Assembly: GCA_947846985.1 (NCBI GenBank)
Contig: CANTUZ010000007.1
Location: forward strand, 36,398,355-36,462,354
DNA length: 64,000 nt
Reading direction: 5' to 3'
Source of the DNA: Fratercula arctica
Taxonomy: Eukaryota > Chordata > Aves > Charadriiformes > Alcidae
The stretch's first letter is position 1, and each line of letters starts with the position of its first letter. The translations under genes and the position numbers were made by a program. The notes under the pieces were generated by a model that saw only the letters and a list, made by a program, of their open reading frames with translations, did not search any database and had not been told where the DNA came from. Below are positions 13,378 through 25,204 of this stretch, in pieces.

Positions 13378-16237
13378 CTTTTTTAAAATCCAAAAGTATA
13401 TGCTGTGTATCCTCTGTTCAGCAATACCACCTGCTGCTTCTGGGAAGAAGGCTGTTTAAGACTCTGCTTCTTTGCCAGTTGCCTTAGTACTGTTCAAAAA
13501 TAGACAGAAATTGAAAGATATTTGGTCAGTAACTGTGATATTCTATTAATATACTGAGAGATGAAGAAACTAGAAAAAGAGATGTTTGACAAATGACAAA
13601 CTACATTTATACATACTTTATACTATTATTAGCACACTTCGGACCTTAAAACTCCCATGAAGAAACCTTAGATCAGGACTGTAAATTTAAACACCTGCAG
13701 TTACTACTTCTGCTGTACAAATCTGCTCTCCATCTCTTCCTTCCCTGCTGAGTCATACGCAGAGCCTCACAAGGAAGGATATAACTAACATTCTTTTCTC
13801 CCATCACTCCAAAAAATGCAACTCAAGTAAAGGAAATCGTTACCTGGAGCAGGATTTCAGGGAGTCAGGTATCAGCACTGGTATACAACTTCCTCGTCCC
13901 AGAACTTTTCTAATGGTCAGCTACGGTAAAACCACTCAGCTAAGGACCTCTTACATAGCCCACTTTTGGATAACTACCTACACCACAGGGAAGCTAAATG
14001 TTAATGTGACAACAAAAGTTAGAGGTGATAGAGTTTTGCATAAACCTGTTGCCAAAGAGATAAGTTCATCACCTTATCCTTCTGGGGGAGGCAGAGGTTT
14101 CCAGGAGGACTGATAGGGGCTGGTTAATGCCTCCATTCCTTACATAAGAAATGCCCCATTATCCAGCTTCTTTAAAGAACTCTTTATTTGAGCCTAGTTA
14201 CAATGAAACACAAATCACAAGGTTAAAAACATTTATAAAAGACACACAGAATAAAATGAAACCACCCCATAGCTGGGAAGGGAGCTCTCTGTCTTACCTA
14301 GTTGGCCACTGTGAGGTAGTAGCATGGGTTTCAGCTCTCAGTGACCCATGTCTGCCTAAGGAAATACCCAAGAGAGGATTACTTAGGCCTCTGCCTTAGG
14401 AAAGTCACATGTAAGAGAGATCACACAGAAAACTGCTCCAGAGGTCCTCCATGGGCAAACCTTCACACCTCAGGGTATTCAGTGCTGCCTTTGTGGGTTT
14501 AGCAGCATCTTGGAGAGATTCAGTATCTTCTCACCTAAACTTGTTCTGTGCCTTTGTTTTCCAAGAGGCACAGTCATCAGCTTTCTTAAATAAAATAGTG
14601 GTCAGATTCCTCAAATACACAACTGACTTTTTGCTAGACTGAGAATCACCTCACACATTAAAATGTGTCATAAATCTCCTCAGAGGCAAAACTCTTTCCC
14701 CTGCCCTGAGTGCCTTACAGGCGTTCTTTGATATGAAATGCATTTGCTGGAGCTTATGTCTGAAACTACATCCAAACCATTGCGATACTAAGGCCTAAAC
14801 AGGATAGCTCGTGACTGGCTACTGACTGAGACCAGAAGCAATGGGGGAGCAGTGGGTTTGGGCTGAATGATCCCCAGCCTCTGTTTCTAACACCTGATTA
14901 TTCTTTAATCAAATTATTCTCTGTTGGATAGCAATTGCAGAGTAATGTTTGTGTTTATCAGCTATTGCGCATTCAGTATGTGCCACAAAGATATTGTTGC
15001 TGCCACTCAGGTATTGTTTCCCTAGAATGCAATTAAACATTGTTAAATATTTATAAGTGACCTTTCTTAGAAACTTGGTTCTAACTGTAAAAGTATCCTT
15101 GAAAATGATTCGTCCACTTCTGGAATACAGTCAATTGTGTCTTGGGATACAAGATCAATAACGTACAAAATTCTCACATTTTGTGTTAAGCTTTTACTTC
15201 TAGTAGTAAATGAATTGGGACCATCTTTAAGTTAGATATTTCTAAAGTGATAATTTCATGATTCTTCACTGCTCTGAAACAAACTAGTAGTTTTCAGCAT
15301 CATTCTTCACAGACAAGAGTTTACCTTATAAAATTTAGCATCCCACCCAACATCAGCTATGGAGATTGGTCTGGAGAGGCACAAGAAGTGAAATATCTTT
15401 AGTGCCTGGTAGAAGTCATTCTTCTTAAAGGAACTGAAGATTTTAGCAGGAAAATAGGCAAGATACAGGGAAGTCTGACGCTGTTCATGATACAATTGCT
15501 ATGTTTTTCTTCCAAAAGCACCATATTCACTGAAAAAGTAATCTCCTTTCCAGATATTTGATAACACATTCTTCATGAAATTCTAAATTATATTAAAAAA
15601 CTTAAAACCTGTTTCCCAAAACAGAAAACTTCTACAATACACCAAAATAAATAAAGTCCTAGATGAAATAATACTAACGCAGCTTCGAAGGAAAAACTTG
15701 GCAATTTTTCTTTTCCTCTATCATTTCCAATAAAATATTTGCCCTTAGACTCAAAGCTCAAATATTCTCATGAAAAGAAATGCAGGTGATTCTTAAAACA
15801 AACATGAACTGCTGAGATTTCTTTTAGTAACGTGATAGAAATTATCTAGCAAACTAATTGACTAGGTAGCATGAGTGCAAGCAAGCACTGCCTAAATTTA
15901 TGCACTGGTCTTTTTTCAAATCCTTTTTTTCTCCTGAGGATCCATAGTTTGCTCTTTTAAACATCCTTGTTTTATCAGTTGTCTTCCCATAGGCATAATT
16001 CTCTCTCAGGGCTGTAATGCCAGTAAGTTACCTAGATGTTGAAAGTGCAAGAAAACTTTGACATTTACAAGCAAACTAATTATTTTGCTTTAGTAAATGC
16101 TCCGACAGGCTACAGAAATCAACATCTTTCAGTACAAAGAAGCCAATGGTCTGGACAAGGAAAAGAAGCATAATGCACTATAAAAGAAGGCAAACATTTT
16201 ACTTGGCTTTTTTTTTTTAAAGAGGTAAATATTCCTT

Positions 16238-16239
<2 letters not shown>

Positions 16240-16270
<31 letters not shown>
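16240..16270. repeat. T31 homopolymer
   Basis: Thirty-one consecutive T, preceded by a T11 tract at 16208-16218. On the minus strand it is an A31 run, but no AATAAA-type signal lies where a retrocopy would need it, so it is called a simple repeat. Confidence 0.9.
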
Positions 16271-17126
16271 CTCTAATGAAAGAGTTTTGTAGTCTAAGCC
16301 CAGTTCTCCTGATTCTATCATATGCAAACTCTGGAGTCATTTCCCCAGGCAACTGTTCAGCCCTGTGTTTCTTGTCACTGCTTCATCCAGCCCTGATGCT
16401 CCATCTGACACCTTTCTTGTGCCTGTGCTGAAAGCAGCAGAATTTGGTACTTATGAAGGGCAGGTTCTCAGAGAACAATGACATGGAGTCTGAAGAGACT
16501 ATCCACAGCACACTGTATTCATACTTTAGTCAGCCCTGGAAAAAGAGTTGTAACAATCTCTTCTTTCAGCATCCTCAGTCCCTTAATAATGCCCATTCTT
16601 AGGGAGGCCTGTCCTTCCAGAGCTGTACTGACACAGACCTGTAGAGAGAACAAAACCTCCTCCTATTCACACAGATCAGTTCTGCCACTACGCAAAACTT
16701 AAAACCATAAAGAGTGGTTCTCTTTGGTTGTATTTTAAAATTTTGTGATTGTTACTGTTGAATAGATAAGCCTCTAAGTGAATACAGCAAAACAGATTTG
16801 TAGTGCCTAATGAAGTCCAATGGCTCTAGCGTTAATTCTATTGGAACAACACATCTCTGTCACAGAACAGGAAGACAGATGTAGAACCTGTGTTCACTCA
16901 AGATGCACATTCAAGCAAGAAGATGATATGCAAGACAAGGATGTTTATCACAAACAAACCCCGAATTTCTAGTTTTCAGGGGCTTCTTTTGGTTAGTTTT
17001 TGAATGGCTGTGGGTGCTGAGGTTACATTCTACTGCACAGAATATGATTCAGCTGAGACTGCAAGAAGCTCACAAGGAGATGGTAGATGTCAGCCATCAT
17101 CTTCTGCAGGCACTTCTGAGCTTCGT

Positions 17127-17131
17127 GATAG
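17127..17131. repeat. Target-site duplication, left copy (GATAG)
   Basis: The five bases immediately left of the minus-strand solo LTR. An identical GATAG follows its other end at 17468-17472. A 5-bp duplication is what ERVL-type avian retroviruses usually produce. Confidence 0.85.
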
Positions 17132-17310
17132 TGTAGTGGTTTGGCCTCAGATGGCAACAAAGAACCACGTGTCGCTCGCTCAGCGCTTCCCGGTAGGGGA
17201 AGGATCAAAAGAAAAAGGCAAAACTCTTGGGTTGAGACAAAGGCAGTTTAACAGAACAGCAGAGGGAACAAGAAAACAACAACAATAACACCGACAGAGA
17301 AATATACAAA

Positions 17311-17384
17311 CGCGATTACGGAACCGCCGCTCCCCGCCGGTCCGGCCCCGGGACGCGCCAGCCCGCTCCGAACCCGACTGCTCG
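17311..17384. promoter_or_regulatory. CpG-dense core of the minus-strand LTR
   Basis: I count about 15 CpG dinucleotides in these 74 bases, against a CpG-poor background in the rest of the window. It lies just downstream of the TATA-like TTAAAAGG on the LTR's own strand, so it would form the transcript leader if the LTR promoter fires. Promoter activity is inference. Confidence 0.55.
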
Positions 17385-17394
17385 CCCCCTCCCT

Positions 17395-17402
17395 CCTTTT
17401 AA
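17395..17402 (-). promoter_or_regulatory. TATA-like element of the minus-strand LTR
   Basis: TTAAAAGG on the minus strand, positioned between the U3 block and the CpG-rich leader as expected for a retroviral LTR core promoter. Confidence 0.4.
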
Positions 17403-17467
17403 TCTCAGGGTGGGTGTGGCTCACATGGCATGGAATACTTAACCCTGTCCCTGCCGGAACCAGGACA

Positions 17468-17472
17468 GATAG
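17468..17472. repeat. Target-site duplication, right copy (GATAG)
   Basis: Identical to the five bases at 17127-17131 on the other side of the solo LTR. The match is exact and directly abuts the LTR terminus. Confidence 0.85.
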
Positions 17473-19861
17473 GAAAAATATTTCCAATAAATCTGAAAGA
17501 CACTACTGTCAATGCACAAAGGGACCAAGAAAAAAATAGCAGATTAAATAAACAACTAAGCAGGAATACACAAGTTTTCAGGCCGAAGTCTAATAAAGAT
17601 TACTACTGCCTTTCCACATCATGACTGAATATGAGAGAATGACCATAAAGCAAATTATTTTTTTAACAATTTTTTCCAGCTTCACACAAAACATAACTTA
17701 ATTATGGCTTTGATAAATCATGACATATGGCACTATGTAAAGTGCTTTTTGCTACCAACTTGCCTAATTGGTGCTTGATGAAAACATCAGAAGACAGGCC
17801 AGAGATTACTCAACTGTTGTAGGCTGGACCGAAGGGACATCTGAACTTTTCTATTCCGTGCTATACTCAAAATCCCGTAGCTTGAGCCCACCATGAAAAC
17901 TGCAGTCACTGCAGATGTGAGATCCAATGACTGCAGCAAAGATGCTAAGCTTTTTGGGGGTTGGGGTTTGGTTTTTTTACATTTTTTGGTTGGTTGTTGC
18001 TGTTGTTTTTAAAAAAGGAGAGCCATAGACATATAGCTACCACATTCACACCAAAATGAACAAGAAACTGTGATGACACCACCAGCTACTGATGTATATG
18101 TAAGTTATACAGTTCTAATCCAATTCAGAATGCTGCATCTGATTGCAATACTATTATAAAATCACATTAGACTGAACTAAACTGATTTCATACATAGGGT
18201 ATTAGCATGGGATTTTAAGACAATCTTTTCTTTGATTTTTATTTTCAAGTAGAATTGTTCCAAATGCAATGAGATTGTTTCCAGAGAAGAAAAATTGACT
18301 CTCTCCTCAGTGTTAAAATTGATTTGAATCAGTCAGATTCTAGAAAGTTGCATTTTACTTTTACAGGCTTGATGCTGCGATATGCATACAAAGTGATGGA
18401 TTCAGTGGATTTCTGTGCCTTAAAATCTTACAAATTGCTGGATTAAGTCAATATTCATGTCAGCTACAGTAAGAAAAAGTAAAATAAATATGTATACTGT
18501 AAGATATTGCTCAAAGAATGCTGAAACATAACAGAATAAATGGAGGAGACCAATACAAATACCTCCTTCACAGGGGCAATGCTTGCCAAAACCTCAAAGA
18601 AAGAAAGAAATATCCTTGAATACAACCTTATGCAACATTTGCCAGAACTTTAATTACTGGCAACCTACAACAAAGCAATTGAATCATTAGGCATCTTTTG
18701 TCTAATTCCCCTTTGTGGGTCAGCACTCGTCAGCCTCTGTGTTTCAGCTTTCAGTTCAAGAGAATACTCTAAACGGAGGAAGGGAAAGCATTCCCAAATC
18801 ATAACCGTATTACAAATGCTTTGTTTCAGGAGAGACTCCATTCTAGATGTTTAAAGTAAATGTTAAATCCCATCCATGAAGATGGGCTTATTAGTATTGT
18901 TTATAAATCAGACCATTTATAAACTCATATTTGTAGGACTCTGATTTTTGATTGCCTACGCGTTACAGACTCTTCATTATCACACAGATATATGCAAAGC
19001 AAACTGACCAGCAACTCAGCCTTGGGTCTGTAGACAGGAGTCACATGAGTAGTTCTAACTCTTCTCAGTTGGGTGATTTGTATCAGTGAAGAAAAAAATC
19101 AAAATAACAAAAGCACCCACCCAAACCCACAAACTTTGACCCATAGTTGTTAGCTTCCAACCAGCAATCACTATGCACTGCTGCCAAACTAAGGAACATA
19201 GTTTCTCTCCCTTTGATGCCACCCGAACAAGTACCAAAAGTTTGTTCGATGACAATGCAAATCTAATCTAATGAACTAAAAGTTAAGCTGGTCATCCCCA
19301 GTCAATGGAGATAGCCACCCAAGACAGATGCAATGAGTTACCCTTGAGTACACAGGGAATCCAGACAGCTGGCTAGATGCTGAAATTTTGTGGTGAAAGT
19401 CAACAAGATACCACACAAAGTACTAGAGGGCAACATGTACAACACACTTAATCAGATCTCTTCTGGAAACAAAGGCATGGCTGACCTTCAAGCTCACTTT
19501 CTGCTGCTAAAATATAACCAGAACTCATCAGAGCTGATACATCTACTGTGAGTGAAACCCTGCTAAGAAGTATTCTAAATTCAAGGAGGATGCACGCAAG
19601 AACTACTTAACCCACACTTAATTTAAGAATTGGTCCTTTGTGGTGAAACATTCTTGGTTGTAAGCATTTTCGGAAGCAATAGTGGCCAAGTGACAAGAGA
19701 CTGAGCATTCTCTAACCGACCAGGGAAACAGCTGAAGCAGAACTATTTTGAAATGTGAGTATTCCCTACTGATTTCCCTTTCCAAAGCTGAGACTTTAAT
19801 CAAGATCACTGCAATTCACATAGAAAGAATTTAGATATTGCTTGTCTGACTTTTAACTTGG

Positions 19862-19875
19862 AAAAAAAAAAAAAA
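19862..19875. repeat. A14 homopolymer
   Basis: Fourteen consecutive A without nearby gene or retrocopy features. Confidence 0.85.
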
Positions 19876-21133
19876 TTACTCTGAGTAACTGAGCTGACTT
19901 CTGCCTTCTGCATCAATTCAAGGACAAAGCTGCCTTTCTGCAGTTGTAATCATTGTATAAAGGCAGGGCTAAGATTAGTTGTCTTCACAGAACGTCTTAA
20001 ATAGATATTTTTCTGGGCTGTAACAGCAATTGTTAACTCTCACCCTACAAGACAGAAGATGCTTCCTGCAAGGAAGGGCCTGCTTTCTTGAACAATAAGA
20101 CCTTAGCCAGCAAAGTGCATGAAGAGAGGAATATCATCAATGACATTCTTGTTTGCCTCTCTAATGGTTGGAGTCCTTATTTCAATGTTCTTACAGTCAA
20201 CCTTACTCAAATCATACCCCAAATTTTCAGCATTACAACAGTGTTACAAAGCTGCAAATTCAGTGTCTACAGTGGTGAATGAGGTAAATAAATGTCTAGT
20301 GTGTACACATATTTAAGACCCTGTCCCCAGATGCCTGCATGTAACTCCATGTGAAGTCATGACTTACATATGCAGTCATTGTACCTGCACCATCATGTTC
20401 AGGGTAAGATTTTCACACAGCAACTTGGACACAGAAAAAGCTTTGGTCTTCAATAACTCTTCCATTAGACAATGGAAACAAAGCCTGATGTTCTTCTATT
20501 GAAAGACCATGAATAGAGTTAAATTAGATGTAAAGTATAGAAGATTCTATTCTAGAGTAAAAATCCAGAATGCTGGTTTATAATCTGGGGCAGGAGAGGG
20601 GCAGGGATAGCAGTAGATGAGCACTCAGGCAACCTGGGGCAGTGCTATCTTTCCTAGAAATCCTTTGTTCTAAAATTTCAGTGGGAGATTTTCCCTGAGA
20701 TGTGGCTTTTAGGTATGACAAACAGTGCTTCCTACTTTCACTTGAGTCAGAAAAGCCAATATGCAAATAGCCAGAAAATAAATTCAAATAATTGACAAAT
20801 GACTGTTTCTGAGAGACTTGAAGTTAGTTCAGTCTCCAGAAAATAAGCTGCTGAGTGCTAATCTAGTGCTTTAAAAGACCAGCCTACCCAGGCAAAGTAG
20901 GAGGATGTCATTAATAAAACAGTAGCATTTTGATTTTTCTTTAAAGAATGTGCTCAGAGCTGCAGAAATGTGTCTTTAAATCACTAAAGCAGAGGTGGGT
21001 CAGAGTCCCAACTTGCCTGGAAACAAAACAAGTTTGCTACTTTCTTAATTCAGAGCAGAAAGAAGCTAGAGGAGGACACCATAACAGAACTGCAGAAAGC
21101 TCCCCAAACCCTAGAAAATATAAAGGTACACAG

Positions 21134-21137
<4 letters not shown>

Positions 21138-21165
<28 letters not shown>
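21138..21165. repeat. A28 homopolymer
   Basis: Twenty-eight consecutive A. The 30 bases upstream hold AT-rich words but no AATAAA or ATTAAA, and no flanking duplication was found, so a processed-retrocopy tail is not supported. Confidence 0.88.
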
Positions 21166-22796
21166 GAAAAGATGGTTTATTCCACGGATGTTCTTGTTTA
21201 GGATGCACTTAAGGAAATGGATTTCTAGGTGCTCGTAAAAATAAATGCAGTCAGGAAAACCTTTTCTGACACATATGAGAAACAAGCTGTAGAATAGGTC
21301 CACCATAAGGGTTATATGGATATAAGACTGCATTTGACAAGCCACTAAAAGCATGGAATCAAGGGTTAGGGCTCTTATTATCCTCTAACTCAGTCTTCTG
21401 GATGTGCTCCACTGTGGTATACGGGGTCTTTGACTCAGCCTCAAAAATGAAAAATTAAGATAAAAGCATCTTATTTGCTTGTCTAAGTTTGCAGTGAAAA
21501 TGAAGGCTGACTGAAGAGCTACACTAAGGCCACTAGGAATTCAGAAGGCGAGTGAAGAAATGCAGAAAAATGAAGCGAGACACATGCAGGAAAATAGCCC
21601 GAAGTTCATCTGCAGAATGAGGATTGCTGAGTTAAACGTGCCCGCTCTGAACCTGGGTCTGGAAGTTAAAATGAAAGATTACATTTCATAATTATATAAT
21701 GCGTGAAATGCTGGTCTCTCACTCCCCCAATGCCATTTCAGAAATTACAGAGAAGATTTAGAAACAGTTCAGAAAAGCATGACAGGGATGGACAAAGTTA
21801 GGAACAGCAGCTGAACCTGTCAGAGTGGAAGGGACAAATGATAGAGCTGAGAAAGAAGTCTGTAAGCTCAACAGTGGTGTAGAGGAGATATTGATTGTCC
21901 ATCAAAAAAAAAAAGTTAAGGAACTTTGTATGAAAATCAGCAGGAAAAGCCAAACACAAAGTTCATGTGTTTTGATTCTGCAAACCCTTACTGTAGAAGA
22001 TAAAGATGCTGAAAAAGTAACTGGAATCAAGGGAAAATGCGACAAGTTCACAGAAGAGCAGTCTTTTAGGGCTATTGAGTTCAATGTCACTACCTCTTGC
22101 TTAGAAAACTCTTCCACTGAAAAGTGTTGGAGATTAAGAAAATATTTAGGGAGCTATCACAATATGTTTGCTCTGTTGAATATTTTTCTCCTAGTCGTTC
22201 ACTTTGGCTACTGCCAAAAAGGATACTGAGCGAGAGACGTCTGGTGAAACCAAGCATAATCTTTGTCCTGCTTTTAAATAAATACAGCTAGTGGAAACTG
22301 TCATCATGACATTATTTTTTGGTAAATTTGGAGTACCTGAATCTTTGGGACCTGATCCTAGTTTCTTTCATCTCAGAATATTTGACATAAATTCCTTGAC
22401 TCCTTGCAGCCAGCACATTTCAGCTGTATATTGGATTATTCTACTTTAACTGAATTGTTGTCTGGTTGCTGAGTCATAATGTATTAGAATGACCAAAGGT
22501 TGAAAAAAAAAATACAAAAAGAAAAAAAGAATAGTCTTCTCCCAACACACTTCTAACAAAGTTGCTTTCAGCAAGAGCTTTTCATAAATTTCAGGACTCA
22601 GCTGGCACTCAGATTTCTATTGACCAAATTTCCACCAGTTTTTCTAGTGCCCAAAAGCAGAAGTATTACCAGCAAAAGTATTTGTCAAGTGCTTTTTTAT
22701 TTGACAAGGACTGGCTGCAAGTCAGGTAGAAAGACAGATATGAATATTGAACATTTTTCCACAAAAGGCAACATGAAATTGCAAATGATATATAAT

Positions 22797-22975
22797 CTTA
22801 GAATCATTTAGGTTCCAAAAGACCTTTAAGATGGAGTCCAACTGTAAACCTAGCACTGCCAAGTCCACCACTATGTCCCTAAGCACCACATCTACACGTC
22901 TTTTAAATACCTCCAAGGGATGGTGACTCAACCACTTCCCTGGGCAGCCTGTTCCAATGCTTGACAACTCCAAGA
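22797..22975 (-). mobile_element. CR1 retrotransposon 3' fragment, decayed
   Basis: On the minus strand this reads as the last part of CR1 ORF2 and its 3' untranslated region: the words for 'gaacaggctgcccagggaa' and 'gttggactccatctt' are recognisable, and it ends ATGATTCTAAG at the 3' boundary (plus position 22797). It is 5'-truncated at about 22975, which is normal for CR1 copies. Frameshifts and stops make it non-coding. Boundaries are good to about ten bases at the 5' end and a few at the 3' end. Confidence 0.85.
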
Positions 22976-25186
22976 GCAGGTGCTGCTATTCACACACACC
23001 AAGTACACTGAGCAGTGGGCTGTGTTACCACCTCTCAAGACTTCCATAAAACAAAACAATTAGCCTTGAGCAACAATTTAGGTAAAAAACTATTGAAGCT
23101 TAAATAACCAAAACATTTAAGTATACTCCTCATGTAAGAGTACCCTCAGAACTCTAAATCATGTGAGATGACATGTATCCATACGATATACATGTGTAAG
23201 AAATTAAGACAGCACAGGATGAATACATATCCCCTTTTTTCCAAAGCAAAGACCCTGTGCTGAAGAGTGTTCATGTGTGTGCTTACTAGTTTATTTTCTA
23301 ACAATATCTGTGAAATTACAGAAAAAAATTCTCTATTATCTATGCAATTGTGTAAAGTTCAGACAGGATCTTTATTAATTTTCGTAAATAACTAGTCTGC
23401 GGGAAAACAGGGAAGTTCTGAGACTTCAGAGAACTTGAATAATTTTTGCCAACAGTCAAGTTTGGGCTGCTTCTAGAGTGTTTTATCACAGTAGCATCTA
23501 TTGCTAGTTTTAACAGTTGTTGGTCCAGTTTTCATGTTACAAAATACAATACTGACAAATATGAAGTGGCTGTAAGTTCATATTAATTACAAAAATAACC
23601 CTACAAAACAGGCTTTTTTTCAATTTGAAAAATTCTGAAGTCTCATTTGAAAAATTAATTGCTACAAATAAATTATTTTCTATTTCTTATAATTTTATTC
23701 TTTCAATTTTCTACTCTTATTTTATACCCATCTTTGTATTTCTTTTCTTACAAGTACAAACTTTACTGCAATTGAATATTTTAATTCTATCTTCTTTTTT
23801 TTTTCAAAATTTTTTCAAAATTCTCCTCAGCAGTTTCAAACTCAGTTGTTGCTTGTTTTGATATCCACCTCCAAAACAACCAGATACAGTACTTTTCATA
23901 AAGCATAAAGTTCTGAGCTTTGAGCAGCTGTATTTTAAACCTGCACTCAACATATACAGCAAAAGAGTATGGAAGAACATTAATTCAGTGGTTTTATGCT
24001 AATCTGCAGGAATCAAAAGAAAAGAAATTGTTCACAGAGTTTTCCGTCAAATTCTCCAGTTCTTTTAAGTAGTGTCCTTCATCAAAGGTTTAAATACAAC
24101 TGTAATAACAGGCACTGAACCAGTATTTCTGCTCTTAGCACCTGGTCTTGAGGACTTTGAGAGGTCCTTGAAACTCTCAGTGATTAGAGTGGGTTCAAAA
24201 TTCAACAAAGTAAGCTTGCTTACCCCTAACGTTTACACAAAGCAGTCCGAAAAGCCCTGCGCTCCAACAGAAAGTGGGTTTACGTTACAATGTGCAATGC
24301 CACACTATGCTTAACATCTTGGCAACGTGTAAGGCTAGAGGTTAGTGAGGATTAAATGATAATGCTATTAGAAAATTATCATTCAACTAAAACTCAACCG
24401 TTTTGCTGGAACTATTTTATTCGAGTAAAACATCAGTTGCAAAACCTTCTCTGTTTCAAATGTTTAGACACAAAGATGGCAGGAATAAACTGCTCCCCCA
24501 TGTTACCAGCTAGGGCTACACCAGTTCCAGTTTGCTCTGCCTCACGTATTCTAGTTGGCTACTAGGCACAAGGCTAGTAGATATTTTAGGGGTAGCCTCT
24601 CACAATCTCTCCTACTGGAAATGAAACACTTGGAAAAGCAATTATTGATGACAGCAGGGAATTCAATCCAAGTCCCTTCTGTATTTGAGTGCATTAGACT
24701 ATTGTGGGTTGTGCCATTTTTTTCAGGTCAAAACCCCCTCTGTCCCACCTAGAACTACAACTGGCAAAGTCTATTTAACAGGGGGTGTGTCAGCATGGAA
24801 GAGAGAGTTGCTTTTATGGGAAGTAAAAACCTGCAAAATACATCCAGTGTTAAAAACAAAATCCATGACAAACCAGTCTGACACCTACATAAAGCTGAAA
24901 CCCTGGCACACAATTACTGAACGCTCTACTTGCAACATGTACAGAATTCTAACAAGAAAAGTAAGTCTCTGTGTGGGATGCAACTTAGAAAGGATTTTTC
25001 TCTGGCAGGTAAACCATGTCAAGGCAAGACTGCTAGCAAGTTTTCTTTTGTCTTGTTTCAGAGTTTGATGTGTATATGTTAGTCAGTCTTTCATTTACCT
25101 AAGCAGCACAGTTGGCTAAGTGTGGGAGGCTTTTGCATGCTTAAATACTAGAAAAAAGAAAAACTTTAATACCGTTGCTGCACAAC

Positions 25187-25204
25187 AATAATAATAATAA
25201 TAAT
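25187..25204. repeat. (AAT)6 microsatellite
   Basis: Six perfect AAT units. Likely length-polymorphic. Confidence 0.9.

Larger units (their letters stand above)
12136..17126. other. Unique sequence between the two solo LTRs
   Basis: About 5 kb with no retroviral reading frames, which argues against a provirus joining the two LTRs; they also point in opposite directions. It holds an A-rich patch (13316-13377), a T11 tract (16208-16218) and a T31 tract (16240-16270). No gene is supported. Confidence 0.6.
17132..17467 (-). mobile_element. Solo LTR of an avian endogenous retrovirus (ERVL-like), minus orientation, short U3
   Basis: 336 bp. Read on the minus strand it begins TGTCCTGGTTCCGGCAGGGA and ends GGCCAAACCACTACA, so it has TG...CA ends, and it is bordered on both sides by GATAG. 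In order on the minus strand: a short U3 containing TATTCCATGCCATGTGA; a TATA-like TTAAAAGG (plus positions 17395-17402); a very CpG-rich block (17311-17384); a weak GTTAAA in place of the polyadenylation signal (plus 17248-17253) next to GTCTCAACCC; then U5. It shares both termini and the U5/R words with the plus-strand LTR at 11633-12135 but lacks about 150 bp of U3. No internal retroviral sequence is present, so it is a solo LTR. The clean duplication and retained CpGs suggest it is the younger of the two. Confidence 0.88.
17473..22796. other. Unique AT-rich sequence without supported gene
   Basis: It contains a T/G-rich stretch at about 17949-18012, an A14 tract (19862-19875) and an A28 tract (21138-21165). 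The longest frame is 134 codons (21825-22229, plus strand), with no recognised domain; see the findings. No other gene-like signal is seen. Confidence 0.55.

Noticed and set aside
16240..16270. T31 as the tail of a minus-strand processed retrocopy
   Set aside because: No polyadenylation signal, gene-like sequence or target duplication. CR1 machinery also rarely makes poly(A) retrocopies in birds.
11633..17467. A single provirus bounded by the two LTRs
   Set aside because: The LTRs are in opposite orientation, differ in length, and the 5 kb between them has no gag, pol or env frames. The second LTR also has its own target-site duplication.
21138..21165. A28 as the tail of a plus-strand processed retrocopy
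   Set aside because: No AATAAA or ATTAAA upstream and no recognisable parent gene or flanking direct repeats.
22722..22973. 83-codon minus-strand frame
   Set aside because: Much of it is the decayed CR1 fragment at 22797-22975 read out of its original context.
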